Of a stretch of 64,000 nt of DNA, positions 52,726-60,913 are shown piece by piece. The first letter of the stretch is position 1. Every line of letters begins with the position of its first letter. This stretch comes from Pelagerythrobacter marinus (lineage in GTDB: Bacteria; Pseudomonadota; Alphaproteobacteria; Sphingomonadales; Sphingomonadaceae): contig NZ_WTYO01000006.1 in the NCBI RefSeq assembly GCF_009827515.1, positions 1-64,000 on the forward strand, written 5' to 3'. Position numbers and translations under genes: made by a program. The notes beneath the pieces are model-generated. The model was not told the DNA's origin and ran no database searches. It saw nothing but the letters and a program-made list of their open reading frames with translations.

Positions 52726-53615
52726 CGCGTGGCCCCTTCGCTCACCCCGGTTCGGGCCCGGGCGAGCGCCTCGATCGCATCGACGAGAAACCAGCCGCCG
52801 CAGCTGGTCCAGGCGCCTTCGAGCGCGACGACCGGGCGTTCGGCCAGCTGCGCGCGGACCACCGGGTGGCGCGCCGCGCTCCAGCGGTCGGTTTGCCCCG
52901 TCGCGCCGTCGTAGAAAGCGGCCGCGATCACGTCGGGCCGCTGGTAGGCGAGCCGTTCGAGGGGGAGGGCGTTCCACCCCGGCCGGTCCTGGAAGTTCGC
53001 CAGCCCCGCTGCGCGCAGGACCTCGTGAACCAGCGTTCCTTCGCCCGAGGTCACGCCGCCCGGCGTCATGTAGAGCGCGGCCGGCGCGCGCCCGGCGGCG
53101 GGCGGGGGCAGGGCGGCAAGGCGGCGATCCATCGCTGCCGCGACCCGTCGCCCTTCTTCGGGCGCGCCGAGGGCATCGGCCAGGCGGACCACTTCCGCGC
53201 GCACCTCGGCCAGGGTCTGCGGGAAGCCGATCTGCACCACCGGGATGCCGAGATCGGCGAGGAACGGCACGACGTCCGCCCCCCCGCCGTAGGAGCGCAC
53301 GACCAGGTCGGGCCGCAGCGCGGCAATGTCCGCCGCGCGCGGGCGCGCCGTGGGCAGGCCGCGGGCCTGCGCGCGCATGTAGGAAAAGGGCTTGGCCGCA
53401 TCGGGCGAAAGCGCCGCGATCGCGCCGCGCTCGGCGAAACGCAGCACGTACTGGTCGGCGCAGTAATCGAGGCTGACGATCCGTTGCGGCGGCCCGGACG
53501 GGCGCTCTACCTGCGCCGGGGGCCCCGCGCAGGCCGCCAGAACGATCGCGGGCAGCACGGCCAGCGCGCGCGCGGCGCGCCGGGCGCGGCAGGCGAGGCG
53601 CGACATCCATGGCAT
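52722..53615 (-). CDS. btuF: Cobalamin-binding lipoprotein/periplasmic protein
   Basis: A 297-residue substrate-binding protein of the BtuF/FhuD fold. The signal peptide has a lipobox LAAC (C29), so it is probably anchored to the inner membrane rather than free. The first lobe contains RIVSLDYCADQYVL, the typical start of the mature fold, and a second lobe starts near 180. It lacks obvious haem or siderophore specificity; the B12 riboswitch upstream assigns it. I chose ATG 53615, with GGGGAAG ahead; ATG 53606 is also possible. It is the first gene after the riboswitch. Confidence 0.87.
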   Translation of the reverse strand: MPWMSRLACRARRAARALAVLPAIVLAACAGPPAQVERPSGPPQRIVSLDYCADQYVLRFAERGAIAALSPDAAKPFSYMRAQARGLPTARPRAADIAALRPDLVVRSYGGGADVVPFLADLGIPVVQIGFPQTLAEVRAEVVRLADALGAPEEGRRVAAAMDRRLAALPPPAAGRAPAALYMTPGGVTSGEGTLVHEVLRAAGLANFQDRPGWNALPLERLAYQRPDVIAAAFYDGATGQTDRWSAARHPVVRAQLAERPVVALEGAWTSCGGWFLVDAIEALARARTGVSEGATR

Positions 53616-53794
53616 GGGCTGCACTTCCCCGGCGGCGGCCCGGCAGGGGGATTCCGGTCCCCCGCGCGGCCCTGGACAGTGATGGCCCGCCGGGCAGGGC
53701 CCGGCGCCGGGAACCCGGCCGGTGGCTGTCGCTGCTGCGGGAAACGCGGTTTCCCGTCGGCTGGAGCTGACCCGGCTCCCCCGGACGAACGACG

Positions 53795-53983
53795 CGACGG
53801 CAGGTCTCCTGGCTCGCGGATCGGCGCCCTGGGCCGTCTTCCCGGCCGCGCCCGCATGAAAGCGCGGGCGGCCAGTGACGCGGTGGCCCGGGGCTCCCCG
53901 CTTACAGTTGCGGGCACAGCGCCGGCCTTGCACCGGCTTCCCTCTTCGCCGCGCGTGCCTGGGCGCGCGCGGAACCGTCGCCG
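53795..53983 (-). ncRNA. Cobalamin riboswitch
   Basis: Reading on the minus strand there is a GGGAAGCCGGTGCAAGGCC segment, then CCCGCAACTGT, and at the 3-prime side the B12 box GCCAGGAGACCTGCC (53799-53813). CGACGG near the 5-prime end pairs with CCGTCG at the 3-prime end, closing P1. The order and conserved sequences are those of the AdoCbl riboswitch class. It lies upstream of btuFCD, so high B12 should shut off the import genes. The gap from 53616 to 53790 is leader sequence without a gene. Confidence 0.95.
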
Positions 53984-54042
53984 CGACCAGTGCGGCGGCG
54001 GCGCGGGCTTGTCAATCTTTCCCCGGCCGCGAAGGCGGGCCT

Positions 54043-54762
54043 CTAGGCCGCCTCCATCGCCTTGCGCATCCTCGCCAGCGCGGCGGCCTTGAGCTGGTGG
54101 ACCCGCGGCACGCTGACATCCAGCACGGCGGCGATTTCCGACAGGTTCAGTTCCTCGACGAAGTAGAGCTGGATGACCAGCTGGTGCCGCTCGCCCAGCG
54201 CCGACAGCGCGGCGACCAGGCTTTCGCGGTCTTCCTGTTGCAGGACCTGCCGCTCCGCGTCCGGCTCGGCCGAGGCGAAGGCGGCGTCGGTCTCGCTGTA
54301 GCATTCGTCGAGCGAGGCAAGCCGCGTCTCGGCGAGATCGCGTTCGTACTGCAGGAATTCCTTCACCGGCATCTCCAGCGCTTCGGCCAGCTCGGCGGCC
54401 GAGGGTTCACGGTCGAGCGAGCGGCGCAGTTTCGCCCGCGTTGTCTCGAGCTGCCGCCGGCGGCTGCGCGCCCCGCGCGAATCGGGGGAGGCGCTGCGCA
54501 GGAGATCGACCATCGCCCCGCGCACGCGCAGCTTGGCATAGGCGGCGAAACCGTCGTCGCTGGGCGAATCGTGCTTCTGCGCGCACTCGGTCAGGGCGAC
54601 CAGGCCGGCCTGCATCAGGTCGTCCACGTCGATCGTCGGGCCGCCGCTGCCCGACAGGTGCCAGGCGAGCTTGCGGACCATCGGCAGGAACCGGGTGACC
54701 CGGTCGCCGACGTTGCCGCGATAGGCTTCCGCCGCGGCGAACTGGGTATGATCGAGCTTCAT
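54043..54762 (-). CDS. fliA: Flagellar sigma factor FliA (sigma-28)
   Basis: A 239-residue sigma factor for late flagellar genes. Region 2 starts with RFLPMVRKLAWHL and has DVDDLMQAGLVALTE and the FAAYAKLRVRGAMVDLLRS block; region 3 covers about 90-140; region 4 ends with LNLSEIAAVLDVSVPRVHQLKAAAL. FlgM, also in this cluster, should inhibit it. The ATG overlaps the flhA stop by four bases (ATGA), so it is the last gene of the transglycosylase-flhA-fliA unit. Confidence 0.94.
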   Translation of the reverse strand: MKLDHTQFAAAEAYRGNVGDRVTRFLPMVRKLAWHLSGSGGPTIDVDDLMQAGLVALTECAQKHDSPSDDGFAAYAKLRVRGAMVDLLRSASPDSRGARSRRRQLETTRAKLRRSLDREPSAAELAEALEMPVKEFLQYERDLAETRLASLDECYSETDAAFASAEPDAERQVLQQEDRESLVAALSALGERHQLVIQLYFVEELNLSEIAAVLDVSVPRVHQLKAAALARMRKAMEAA

Positions 54763-56960
54763 GCGGCCATCGCCTCCGTTTTCATCTCCATGCCCGCTGC
54801 GGGCCCTGCGCCCGGGCCCGGCTGCGCGGCGTCCTGCGGGGCTGCCTCTGCGGCGGCCTGGGCCGGGGCCTGGGCGCCAGGCTGCGCGGGCGGGGCCTGC
54901 GCGGCGCCATCGTCCTCGCCCCCGACAACCGCGATCACCTCGATCGGCTGGGAGACGGGCAATTCGTTGATCGACAGGACCGTGCAGCCCGGCGCGCGCA
55001 GGCGCAGCAGGCCGGCGAGCGGGCGGCGCGCGCGCGGCTGCACGATCAGCGCCGGCGCGCCCGCGCCATGGGGCCGCTCGGCCACGATTGCGGCGATCCG
55101 TTCGCCGATCGACCGGGCCAGGTCCGGCTCGATCACGATTGCGCCGCTGGCCGGGTCCTGCATTCCGCCGACGACCATTTCCTCCAGCTGGGCGGCCAGG
55201 GTGATGACCGGCAGGCGCTGGTCGGGCGGGCAGAGGCTGCCGACCAGCATCGGGCCGAGGTCGGCGCGCAGCATGTCGACCAGCCTTTCGTGGTCGGTGG
55301 TCTGCTGCGCCGCCTGCGACAGGCTGGACAGTACCGGTATCGGGTGGGCCAGCGTGATCCCGTCGGCTAGGAGCGCGCGCAGCAGGCGGGTGATCGCGGC
55401 CAGCGACAGCGGCTGCGGGGTGATCGTTTCGACCAGCTGCGCGTTGCGTTCGCGGACCATGTCGAGCAGCTCGCGCACCTGGTCGGGGCCGAGCAGCTCC
55501 TGCGGCCGGGCGGAAAGCAGCTGGTTGACCTGGGTCGCCACGACGCTTTCGGCATCGACCACCAGGTAGCCTTCGGCAACCGCGAGATCGCGCGCCGCCG
55601 GCTCGATCCAGATCGCCGGGCAGCCGAAGCTCGGGTCCAGCGTCGCCTCGCCCGGGATCTCGGCCAGGCGGCCGGCCTCGCCGGTGTCGATCGCCAGCAT
55701 CCGGTCGGCCTTGAGCTTGCCGGTGCCGAGCGGCGCCCCGCCCAGCGTGACGCGGTAGGCATCGGGCGCGAGGTCGAAACTGTCCTTGATGCGGAATTGC
55801 GGGACGACGAAGCCGAAAGCCTGGCACAGCTGGCGCCGCAGCCCGGTCAACCGGGCGACGAGCGGCGCGCCGCGCTTCTCGTCGGCCAGGTGGACCAGCC
55901 CGAAGCCGAGCTCGACCGTCACCAGCGCCTGTTCCGACACGTCGCCGATCGCGATGCGGGTGGGATCGGGGGCGGGCTCCGGCTCTTCGGCGGGCACGAA
56001 CTTCTTGCGCTTGCTGAGCATTCGCCAGAGCGCGAAGGCCCCCGCCGCGAGCGGCAGGAAGACGGTTTGCGGCATGGCCGGGATCATGCCCATCGCGGCC
56101 AGGATGCAGCCGACCGGCAGCCAGATACCCGGCTCCGCCAGCTGGCCGCCGATCTGCCCGGTCAGGTCGCGCGAATCCGCGACGCGGGTGACGATGACCG
56201 CCGCGGCGATCGACAGCAGCAGCGCCGGGATCGACGCCACCAGCGCGTCGCCGACGGCCAGGGTGACATAGACCTGGCCCGCTTCGCCCGCGGTCAGGTC
56301 GTGGGTCGCCATGCCCAGCACGAAGCCGGCGATGATGTTGACCAGCAGGATCAGCAGGGCGGCGATCGCGTCGCCCTTCACGAACTTGCTGGCACCGTCC
56401 ATCGAGCCGTAGAAATCGGCCTCGGTCGCGATCTCGCGCCGGCGGGCCTTGGCCTCGTCGGCGGTCATCAGGCCGGCGGCGAGGTCGGCGTCGATCGCCA
56501 TCTGCTTGCCGGGCAGGGCATCGAGCGTGAAACGGGCCGAGACTTCGGAGACGCGGCCCGCGCCCTTGGTCACGACGACCAGGTTGATGATCATCAGGAT
56601 CATGAAGACGAACAGGCCGACCGCGAAGTTGCCGCCGATCAGGAAGGCGCCGAAAGCTTCGATCACCTTGCCCGCCGCGGCTTCGCCCTCGTGCCCGTTC
56701 ATCAGCACGACGCGGGTCGAGGCGACGTTGAGCGCCAGGCGCATCAGCGTCGCGAACAGGAGGACCGAGGGGAAAGAGGAGAAATCGAGCGGCTTTTCCG
56801 CGTTCATCGCCGCCATCAGCACCGCGACCGAGAGCGCGATGTTGAGGACGAAGAACAGGTCCAGCATGGCCGGCGGGATCGGCACGACCATCAGCACGAT
56901 GACCGCGAGAATGCCGACCGGCAGCGCCATCGAGGGCGCGAGGAAGGTCCGCCGGCTCAC
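54759..56960 (-). CDS. flhA: Flagellar type III export gate protein FlhA
   Basis: A 733-residue membrane protein of the flagellar export gate. Eight helices occupy the first 330 residues (MALPVGILAVIVLMVVPIP, FPSVLLFATLMRLALNVAST), including the conserved cytoplasmic loop VTKGAGRVSEVSARFTLDALPGKQMAIDADL (in pieces). The soluble domain runs from about 340 to 690 and ends in an Ala-, Pro- and Gln-rich tail of about 40 residues that lengthens it beyond the usual size. It overlaps both neighbours by four bases. fliP, fliQ, fliR and flhB are not in this window. Confidence 0.95.
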   Translation of the reverse strand: MSRRTFLAPSMALPVGILAVIVLMVVPIPPAMLDLFFVLNIALSVAVLMAAMNAEKPLDFSSFPSVLLFATLMRLALNVASTRVVLMNGHEGEAAAGKVIEAFGAFLIGGNFAVGLFVFMILMIINLVVVTKGAGRVSEVSARFTLDALPGKQMAIDADLAAGLMTADEAKARRREIATEADFYGSMDGASKFVKGDAIAALLILLVNIIAGFVLGMATHDLTAGEAGQVYVTLAVGDALVASIPALLLSIAAAVIVTRVADSRDLTGQIGGQLAEPGIWLPVGCILAAMGMIPAMPQTVFLPLAAGAFALWRMLSKRKKFVPAEEPEPAPDPTRIAIGDVSEQALVTVELGFGLVHLADEKRGAPLVARLTGLRRQLCQAFGFVVPQFRIKDSFDLAPDAYRVTLGGAPLGTGKLKADRMLAIDTGEAGRLAEIPGEATLDPSFGCPAIWIEPAARDLAVAEGYLVVDAESVVATQVNQLLSARPQELLGPDQVRELLDMVRERNAQLVETITPQPLSLAAITRLLRALLADGITLAHPIPVLSSLSQAAQQTTDHERLVDMLRADLGPMLVGSLCPPDQRLPVITLAAQLEEMVVGGMQDPASGAIVIEPDLARSIGERIAAIVAERPHGAGAPALIVQPRARRPLAGLLRLRAPGCTVLSINELPVSQPIEVIAVVGGEDDGAAQAPPAQPGAQAPAQAAAEAAPQDAAQPGPGAGPAAGMEMKTEAMAA

Positions 56961-57841
56961 AGCCCGAACGCCCTGAACTTGCCGTAGGCTTCATTGACCT
57001 GCCGGGCGGCCCGGCCGCCGAGCGCGCCGGACCCGCCGAACGTCGCCTGCAGGGTCTCTGCCATCGAGGGGCGCGGCGCCGGGCGGCCGCCATCCGCGGG
57101 CTCGCCCGCGAAGCTGCGCCGGGCCTGGGTGAAGGACGCGGCCGGGGTTGCGGGCAGGGGCGCGGGCAAGGCCGCACCGGCCGCCGGGGCGATGCCGGGC
57201 GCGATCCCGTCGCTGGCCTTGGCCCGTTCGACCTTGCCGCGCACGAGGTCCATCACGTCGGCCACCGAACGCGCGCGGCCGCCCTTGTAGAAGATCGCCC
57301 CGTTGGCTTCGGCCGCCTTGGGAAACAGCGATGCCGCCGGCGTCAGCGGGTTGTCCTGCAGCGCGCCGAGGAAGCTCTTGGCGCCGCCGGCACCAAGGAA
57401 GTGCGCGAGGTATAGCTCGGCATGGTCGGGCTCGCGCCCCAGGAAGCCGCGCAGCTCGCCCGCGTTGTCGCGCGCAAGCTCGGCCGCCATCAGCGAGGCG
57501 ACCTCGGGATCGAAGCGCAGGGCCATGATCTGCGAACGCAGGCCCGCATCGCCGACCGTCGCCCGGCCGCCGCTGCGCGTGATCGCCGCCTCGGCCCAGT
57601 CCAGCCCGTGCGTGCGGCCGTGGCGGTCGAGCGTCTCGAGCCAGGTGGAGGATATGAACTGGTAGAGGCCCGATGCGCTCGAGGTGCGGGCGCGGGCCTG
57701 GGGTTCGAGGTTGGATTCGATCTTCGCCTGCGCGAGCAGGTAGTCGAAATCGACCCCGGTCGCGGCAGAAGCGCGGGCGATCGACGCCTGGACGGCGTCG
57801 CCCGGTGCCGCGCTGCGCTGAACTGATGTGACCTCTGGCAA
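56957..57841 (-). CDS. Lytic transglycosylase for flagellar assembly
   Basis: A 294-residue SLT-fold protein that would open a hole in peptidoglycan for the rod. The catalytic glutamate is in AQAKIESNLEP at residue 42; ASGLYQFISSTW and the HFLGAGGAKSFL stretch near 150 follow as in SLT domains. There is no signal peptide, so export may go through the flagellar system as with FlgJ. Residues 215-294 are Ala- and Pro-rich. The start appears to be TTG at 57841; no ATG or GTG is in frame between a stop and the conserved core. A consensus sigma-54 promoter lies 38 bases upstream. Confidence 0.8.
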   Translation of the reverse strand: MPEVTSVQRSAAPGDAVQASIARASAATGVDFDYLLAQAKIESNLEPQARARTSSASGLYQFISSTWLETLDRHGRTHGLDWAEAAITRSGGRATVGDAGLRSQIMALRFDPEVASLMAAELARDNAGELRGFLGREPDHAELYLAHFLGAGGAKSFLGALQDNPLTPAASLFPKAAEANGAIFYKGGRARSVADVMDLVRGKVERAKASDGIAPGIAPAAGAALPAPLPATPAASFTQARRSFAGEPADGGRPAPRPSMAETLQATFGGSGALGGRAARQVNEAYGKFRAFGL

Positions 57842-57878
57842 GACTGCCCCCGGCGTGGTTGAACTCGCCGGGTGTCAA

Positions 57879-57893
57879 GCAAGAGGTGTGCCA
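57879..57893 (-). promoter_or_regulatory. Sigma-54 promoter of the transglycosylase-flhA-fliA operon
   Basis: On the minus strand TGGCAC, five bases, TTGC: a perfect -24/-12 pair. The predicted start is about 25 bases before the TTG start codon. Confidence 0.9.
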
Positions 57894-57934
57894 AAACGGG
57901 AGCAGGCCCGCCTGGCCGGCCCGCGGTGCCGCGG

Positions 57935-58279
57935 TCAGGCGGTGTAGGGCGCCTCGCGCGCGACCATCGGCCGGCCCGATCCGTAAAGGCTGATCCGCCC
58001 GGCCAGCGCGCCGAGGCGCGCCTCGACATTGGCGGCGATCAGGTTGCGGATCTTGCGGTTGACCGCGTTGAGCCGCGCCACCGCGTCGAGCAGGCCGCGG
58101 CATTCCTCGTCCAGCGGGCCATGGGCCTGGCGCTCGATCGCCTCGCACAGTTCGAGCTTGCCGTCGCTCAACGACAGGATGCTGTCGAGATCGAGGGCGG
58201 CAAGGGCCTGCCGCTCGTTCTCAAGCAGGGCAAGCATTTGCCGCAGGCTGTCGCGCAGGGTCGCGTGTTCGGTCGTCAT
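57935..58279 (-). CDS. flgN: Flagellar export chaperone FlgN
   Basis: A 114-residue helical protein that guards the hook-filament junction proteins. It is all alpha, with long amphipathic helices (about 5-45 and 55-90) and the RNLIAANVEARLGAL segment near the end. Similarity within the family is weak; context carries the call: it overlaps flgM by four bases and lies in the flagellar cluster. The C-terminal 20 residues are glycine- and proline-rich. Confidence 0.8.
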   Translation of the reverse strand: MTTEHATLRDSLRQMLALLENERQALAALDLDSILSLSDGKLELCEAIERQAHGPLDEECRGLLDAVARLNAVNRKIRNLIAANVEARLGALAGRISLYGSGRPMVAREAPYTA

Positions 58280-58566
58280 TTCGCATTCCTCGGCAGGAAG
58301 CCCGCGGCGATCATCGCGTCGGCGGTCTTGCGGGGGTCGAGCTGGTAAGTGCCGTTGTCGAGCGCGGCGCGGATGCCGGCGACGCGTTCGCCGTCGATCG
58401 GCGCCTCGCCGCGGGCCTGGGCGACGGCGTCGAGCGCGCCTGCACCGGCCCGATCGGCTTCCTGTGCCGCCGGCCTGGCCTGCTCCGCCCGGGCGACGGG
58501 GGCCGCGCTGCGCGTTCTCAGTCGCGCCGCGATCCCGTTTGCCGCCTGCATGTCGATCCGGTCCAT
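58276..58566 (-). CDS. flgM: Anti-sigma-28 factor FlgM
   Basis: A 96-residue mostly disordered protein that binds FliA and is secreted when the hook is done. The C-terminal half carries the family core (VAGIRAALDNGTYQLDPRKTADAMI), which binds sigma-28. A sigma-28-like promoter lies 30 bases ahead, a usual arrangement. Start ATG 58566. It overlaps flgN by four bases. Confidence 0.88.
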   Translation of the reverse strand: MDRIDMQAANGIAARLRTRSAAPVARAEQARPAAQEADRAGAGALDAVAQARGEAPIDGERVAGIRAALDNGTYQLDPRKTADAMIAAGFLPRNAK

Positions 58567-58595
58567 CGGTCCGCTCCGTTGCTGTAGCGGGACTG

Positions 58596-58621
58596 ATAAC
58601 GGCACCGGCGGCCGATGTTTA
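58596..58621 (-). promoter_or_regulatory. Sigma-28-like promoter of flgM
   Basis: On the minus strand TAAACATC, ten bases, GCCGTTAT. The consensus is TAAAGTTT-N11-GCCGATAA, so the -10 has one central mismatch and the spacer is one short. It lies before flgM and would let FliA drive its own inhibitor. Confidence 0.6.
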
Positions 58622-58628
58622 AGGGGTC

Positions 58629-59138
58629 TTACGGCAAATCCATGCCGACCCGGCCGGGCTGGATCACGCGGGCGCGGATCGCCTCGCGCTTCTCGCCCGC
58701 GGGGCGCACGCGAATCCAGTCGCCGACCGCGCCGGCTTCCAGCGCCTCGCCCTGGCGCGAGACGGTGAACCCGCTGCCCTGGACCGCGATAGAAACCATT
58801 TCGCCGCGCGCGATGACCGGGCGTGCCGGGGCCGCGGCCTGGCTCGCCGCGATCGGCACGAACAGCCGCCAGCCGCCCGATACCGGGCAGCGGACGAGCA
58901 CGGTGCGGTTGCCGCTGCCATACCATTCGAGCGCGACGGGCGTGGGGCACTGGGCCAGCTTCAGCCGCCGGTCGACCGGGGTGCGCGCGCCGCCCTCGCT
59001 GCCCAGCGGCGCGCCGGTGAAGCGTTCGACCGCGCGGTCGATGCTGGAAAGATCGTGGAAGCCCGCGGCCAGGGTGGGGGCCGCGACGGCAATCGCGCCG
59101 GCGGCACCGAGGGCAAGGATCGTCCGAATGGGTCGCAT
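58629..59138 (-). CDS. flgA: Flagellar P-ring assembly chaperone FlgA
   Basis: A 169-residue exported protein needed for P-ring formation. The signal peptide ends at PTLAAG (about 25). The SAF-like C-terminal part has VIARGEMVSIAVQGSGFTVSRQGEALEAG, WIRVRP and VIQPGRV, standard for FlgA. Its start is ATG 59138 with AGAGGTG ahead. A perfect sigma-54 promoter lies 61 bases upstream. It is followed after 62 bases by flgM. Confidence 0.92.
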   Translation of the reverse strand: MRPIRTILALGAAGAIAVAAPTLAAGFHDLSSIDRAVERFTGAPLGSEGGARTPVDRRLKLAQCPTPVALEWYGSGNRTVLVRCPVSGGWRLFVPIAASQAAAPARPVIARGEMVSIAVQGSGFTVSRQGEALEAGAVGDWIRVRPAGEKREAIRARVIQPGRVGMDLP

Positions 59139-59198
59139 GGCATCACCTCTTGCTGGGCGCGCTGCGCGCCTTTCGCGCATGCGCTTTGCCGCTTCCTT

Positions 59199-59213
59199 GC
59201 AATCGTCGTGCCA
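59199..59213 (-). promoter_or_regulatory. Sigma-54 promoter of flgA
   Basis: On the minus strand TGGCAC, five bases, TTGC, identical to the consensus, 61 bases from the flgA start and just after the end of the MotB-like gene. Confidence 0.9.
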
Positions 59214-59228
59214 GTCTGCCGGGCACCG

Positions 59229-59669
59229 TCAGTTCGGCTGGCGGCCGTCGAAATCGAGCACCGCGGCCAGTTCTTCCGCCGGGCCGGGTTCGACCACGAT
59301 CCGCGCGCTGCGCCCAGCGCGGCGCGCCTCCTGCGCGAGAGCGAGCGCGGCCGCCGCCGCCCGGTCGCCGCCGCCCGGCCGGTGGCGGGCGATGATGGTC
59401 AGGTTCTGGCGCGGGTCGCGCGGCTGCTCCGCCAGCCACTGGCCGATGGGCGGGGCCCCGGGCGCGGCGCGGTAGATGGCGATCGGCTCCCCGCTTGCCG
59501 GCAGGGCCGGGGCGGGAGAGGGTGCCTCGGTGGGGGTGGCTGCTGACGCGGCCGCGTCTGCATCCGGCTCGGGCATCTCGGCCATGGCCGCCGCGGTCAC
59601 CATGAACAGGATCATTGCCAGGTCGGCCAGGGTCGTCTGCCACCCGCCGCGGATCGAGGAGGCGATCAT
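59229..59669 (-). CDS. Short MotB-like stator protein
   Basis: A 146-residue protein, about half the size of MotB. A short cytoplasmic start leads to one membrane helix (about 14-31) with an aspartate at 16 (TLADLAMIL), the place of the proton-carrying residue in MotB and ExbD proteins. A 40-residue Ala/Pro linker follows. The periplasmic part (LTIIARHR, then a helix, then ARIVVEPG) resembles only one half of an OmpA-like peptidoglycan-binding domain and lacks the anchor motif. It overlaps the MotA-like gene by four bases, so the pair is certain; a proton-channel role is inferred. Confidence 0.7.
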   Translation of the reverse strand: MIASSIRGGWQTTLADLAMILFMVTAAAMAEMPEPDADAAASAATPTEAPSPAPALPASGEPIAIYRAAPGAPPIGQWLAEQPRDPRQNLTIIARHRPGGGDRAAAAALALAQEARRAGRSARIVVEPGPAEELAAVLDFDGRQPN

Positions 59670-60340
59670 GCCGCCACCTTGCCGCCATCGCCCGATGCCG
59701 GCTCGCCCGCGTCGATCCGGCTGCGCGGTATCGAGCGTTCGACCGCCGCGGCGAGCCAGCCGATCAGGTCCTCGCGCGCGGTCTCTTCCGCGCGGGAGCG
59801 GCGCGCGACGGCGCCGGCCAGCGGGCCGAACACGAAATTGGCGAGCACGAGGCCGTAGAGCGTCGTGACCACCGCGGTCGCGATCGCGCGCGCGTAGTCG
59901 CCCCCGGCCGCGGCCGAGAACCCGCCCAGCGCGACGAGCGTGCCGACCAGGCCGAGCACGGGGGCCAGTTCGGCCGCTTCGCCCAGCACGCGGGTCGCGG
60001 TTTCCGATATCTGCCGCCGGCGCGCGCTGTGCCGCGCATGTTCGTCGTGCAGGGCCCGGATCGAACGGTGGCGGACCAGCGCGTCGCTGAGATCGTCGAA
60101 CTCGCCGTCGCCGAAGCTGTGCGGTTCGGCCCGCAGGATGCCGTCCTGTTCGATCTCGCGCACCTGGGCCGCCAGCTCGGCGCGTACGCGCGCGACGTCG
60201 AACGGCCGGCGGGGCAACTGCGCCAGCGCCGCCAGCGCGGCGCGCGTGTCGCGCCAGCCGCAGCGCAGGAGGGTGGCGGCCAGGGTGCCGCCGAACACGA
60301 GCGCGAGCGACACGGGATCGAGCAGTTGCAGGACGTTCAT
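59666..60340 (-). CDS. Short MotA-like stator protein
   Basis: A 224-residue MotA/TolQ/ExbB family protein, 60-70 residues shorter than typical MotA. It begins at the second membrane helix of MotA (DPVSLALVFGGTLAATLL), so the first appears to be missing. The large cytoplasmic loop is about 35-125. Helices 3 and 4 include ELAPVLGLVGTLVALGG and TTLYGLVLANFVFGPLAG with the conserved proline and GT. It should form the stator channel with the MotB-like gene product downstream, which it overlaps by four bases. It diverges from flgB. Confidence 0.8.
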   Translation of the reverse strand: MNVLQLLDPVSLALVFGGTLAATLLRCGWRDTRAALAALAQLPRRPFDVARVRAELAAQVREIEQDGILRAEPHSFGDGEFDDLSDALVRHRSIRALHDEHARHSARRRQISETATRVLGEAAELAPVLGLVGTLVALGGFSAAAGGDYARAIATAVVTTLYGLVLANFVFGPLAGAVARRSRAEETAREDLIGWLAAAVERSIPRSRIDAGEPASGDGGKVAA

Positions 60341-60476
60341 CGAAATCTCCTCGACCCGAAAGAACGCCCGCCGCGCCGTGCCATTCAGCCCCCGGCGGAC
60401 ATTTGCCGCTTCCGGCAATCGCTTGCCGGCCCCGGCTGCCGCCCCCCCCGGTGACATCGCCGTCGCGGGACGCGAC

Positions 60477-60533
60477 TGGCACGCGCTTTGCGGAAACTGG
60501 CACGTGCTTTGCGGAAACTGGCACGCGCTTTGC
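60477..60533 (+). promoter_or_regulatory. Three tandem sigma-54 promoters before flgB
   Basis: TGGCAC, five bases, TTGC occurs three times: 60477-60491, 60498-60512 and 60519-60533. The copies are exactly 21 bp apart, two turns of the helix, so all face the same way. Spacer bases are GCGCT, GTGCT, GCGCT. The third copy lies 32 bases from the flgB ATG. Confidence 0.93.
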
Positions 60534-60565
60534 AAGAACGGCGGCGAACACGTCAGGAGACTGTC

Positions 60566-60913
60566 ATGAGCGAAGGCCTTTTCGGAATTCACGGTGCGGC
60601 GCTGGAGATCAGGGCGCAGCGCATGGGCATGCTCGGATCGAACATCGCCAATGCGGCGACCCCCGGCTACAAGGCGCGCGACATCGATTTCGCCGCCGCG
60701 CTGGAGGCGAAGCTGAACGGTGCGGAAGGCGAGCAGGCGATCGGATCGGCCACCCGCTACCGCGTCCCCGTCATGCCCAGCCTCGACGGCAACACGGTGG
60801 AAATGGCGAGCGAGCAGGCCGCCTTCGCCGAGAACGCCGTGGCCTATACCGCCACGCTGGGTTTCCTGCGCGGCCGGGTCGAAACCCTCACGCGCGCGAT
60901 CAAGGGCGAATGA
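60566..60913 (+). CDS. flgB: Flagellar proximal rod protein FlgB
   Basis: A 115-residue rod subunit at the base of the axial structure. The conserved motif NIANAATPGYKARDIDF near residue 27 and the C-terminal helix ending LTRAIKGE identify it. The ribosome-binding site AGGAGA precedes ATG 60566. It is the first gene of flgBCDEFG, behind the triple sigma-54 promoter, and overlaps flgC by four bases. Confidence 0.95.
   Translation: MSEGLFGIHGAALEIRAQRMGMLGSNIANAATPGYKARDIDFAAALEAKLNGAEGEQAIGSATRYRVPVMPSLDGNTVEMASEQAAFAENAVAYTATLGFLRGRVETLTRAIKGE

Noticed and set aside
53616-53790. Possible leader peptide between riboswitch and btuF
   Set aside because: Frames here are open but run into the riboswitch and have no family similarity; leader RNA explains the space.
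60341-60400. TGGCAC before the MotA-like gene on the minus strand
   Set aside because: The -24 half is present, but the GC pair of the -12 half is out of register by one base and TT is missing, so it does not meet the sigma-54 pattern.
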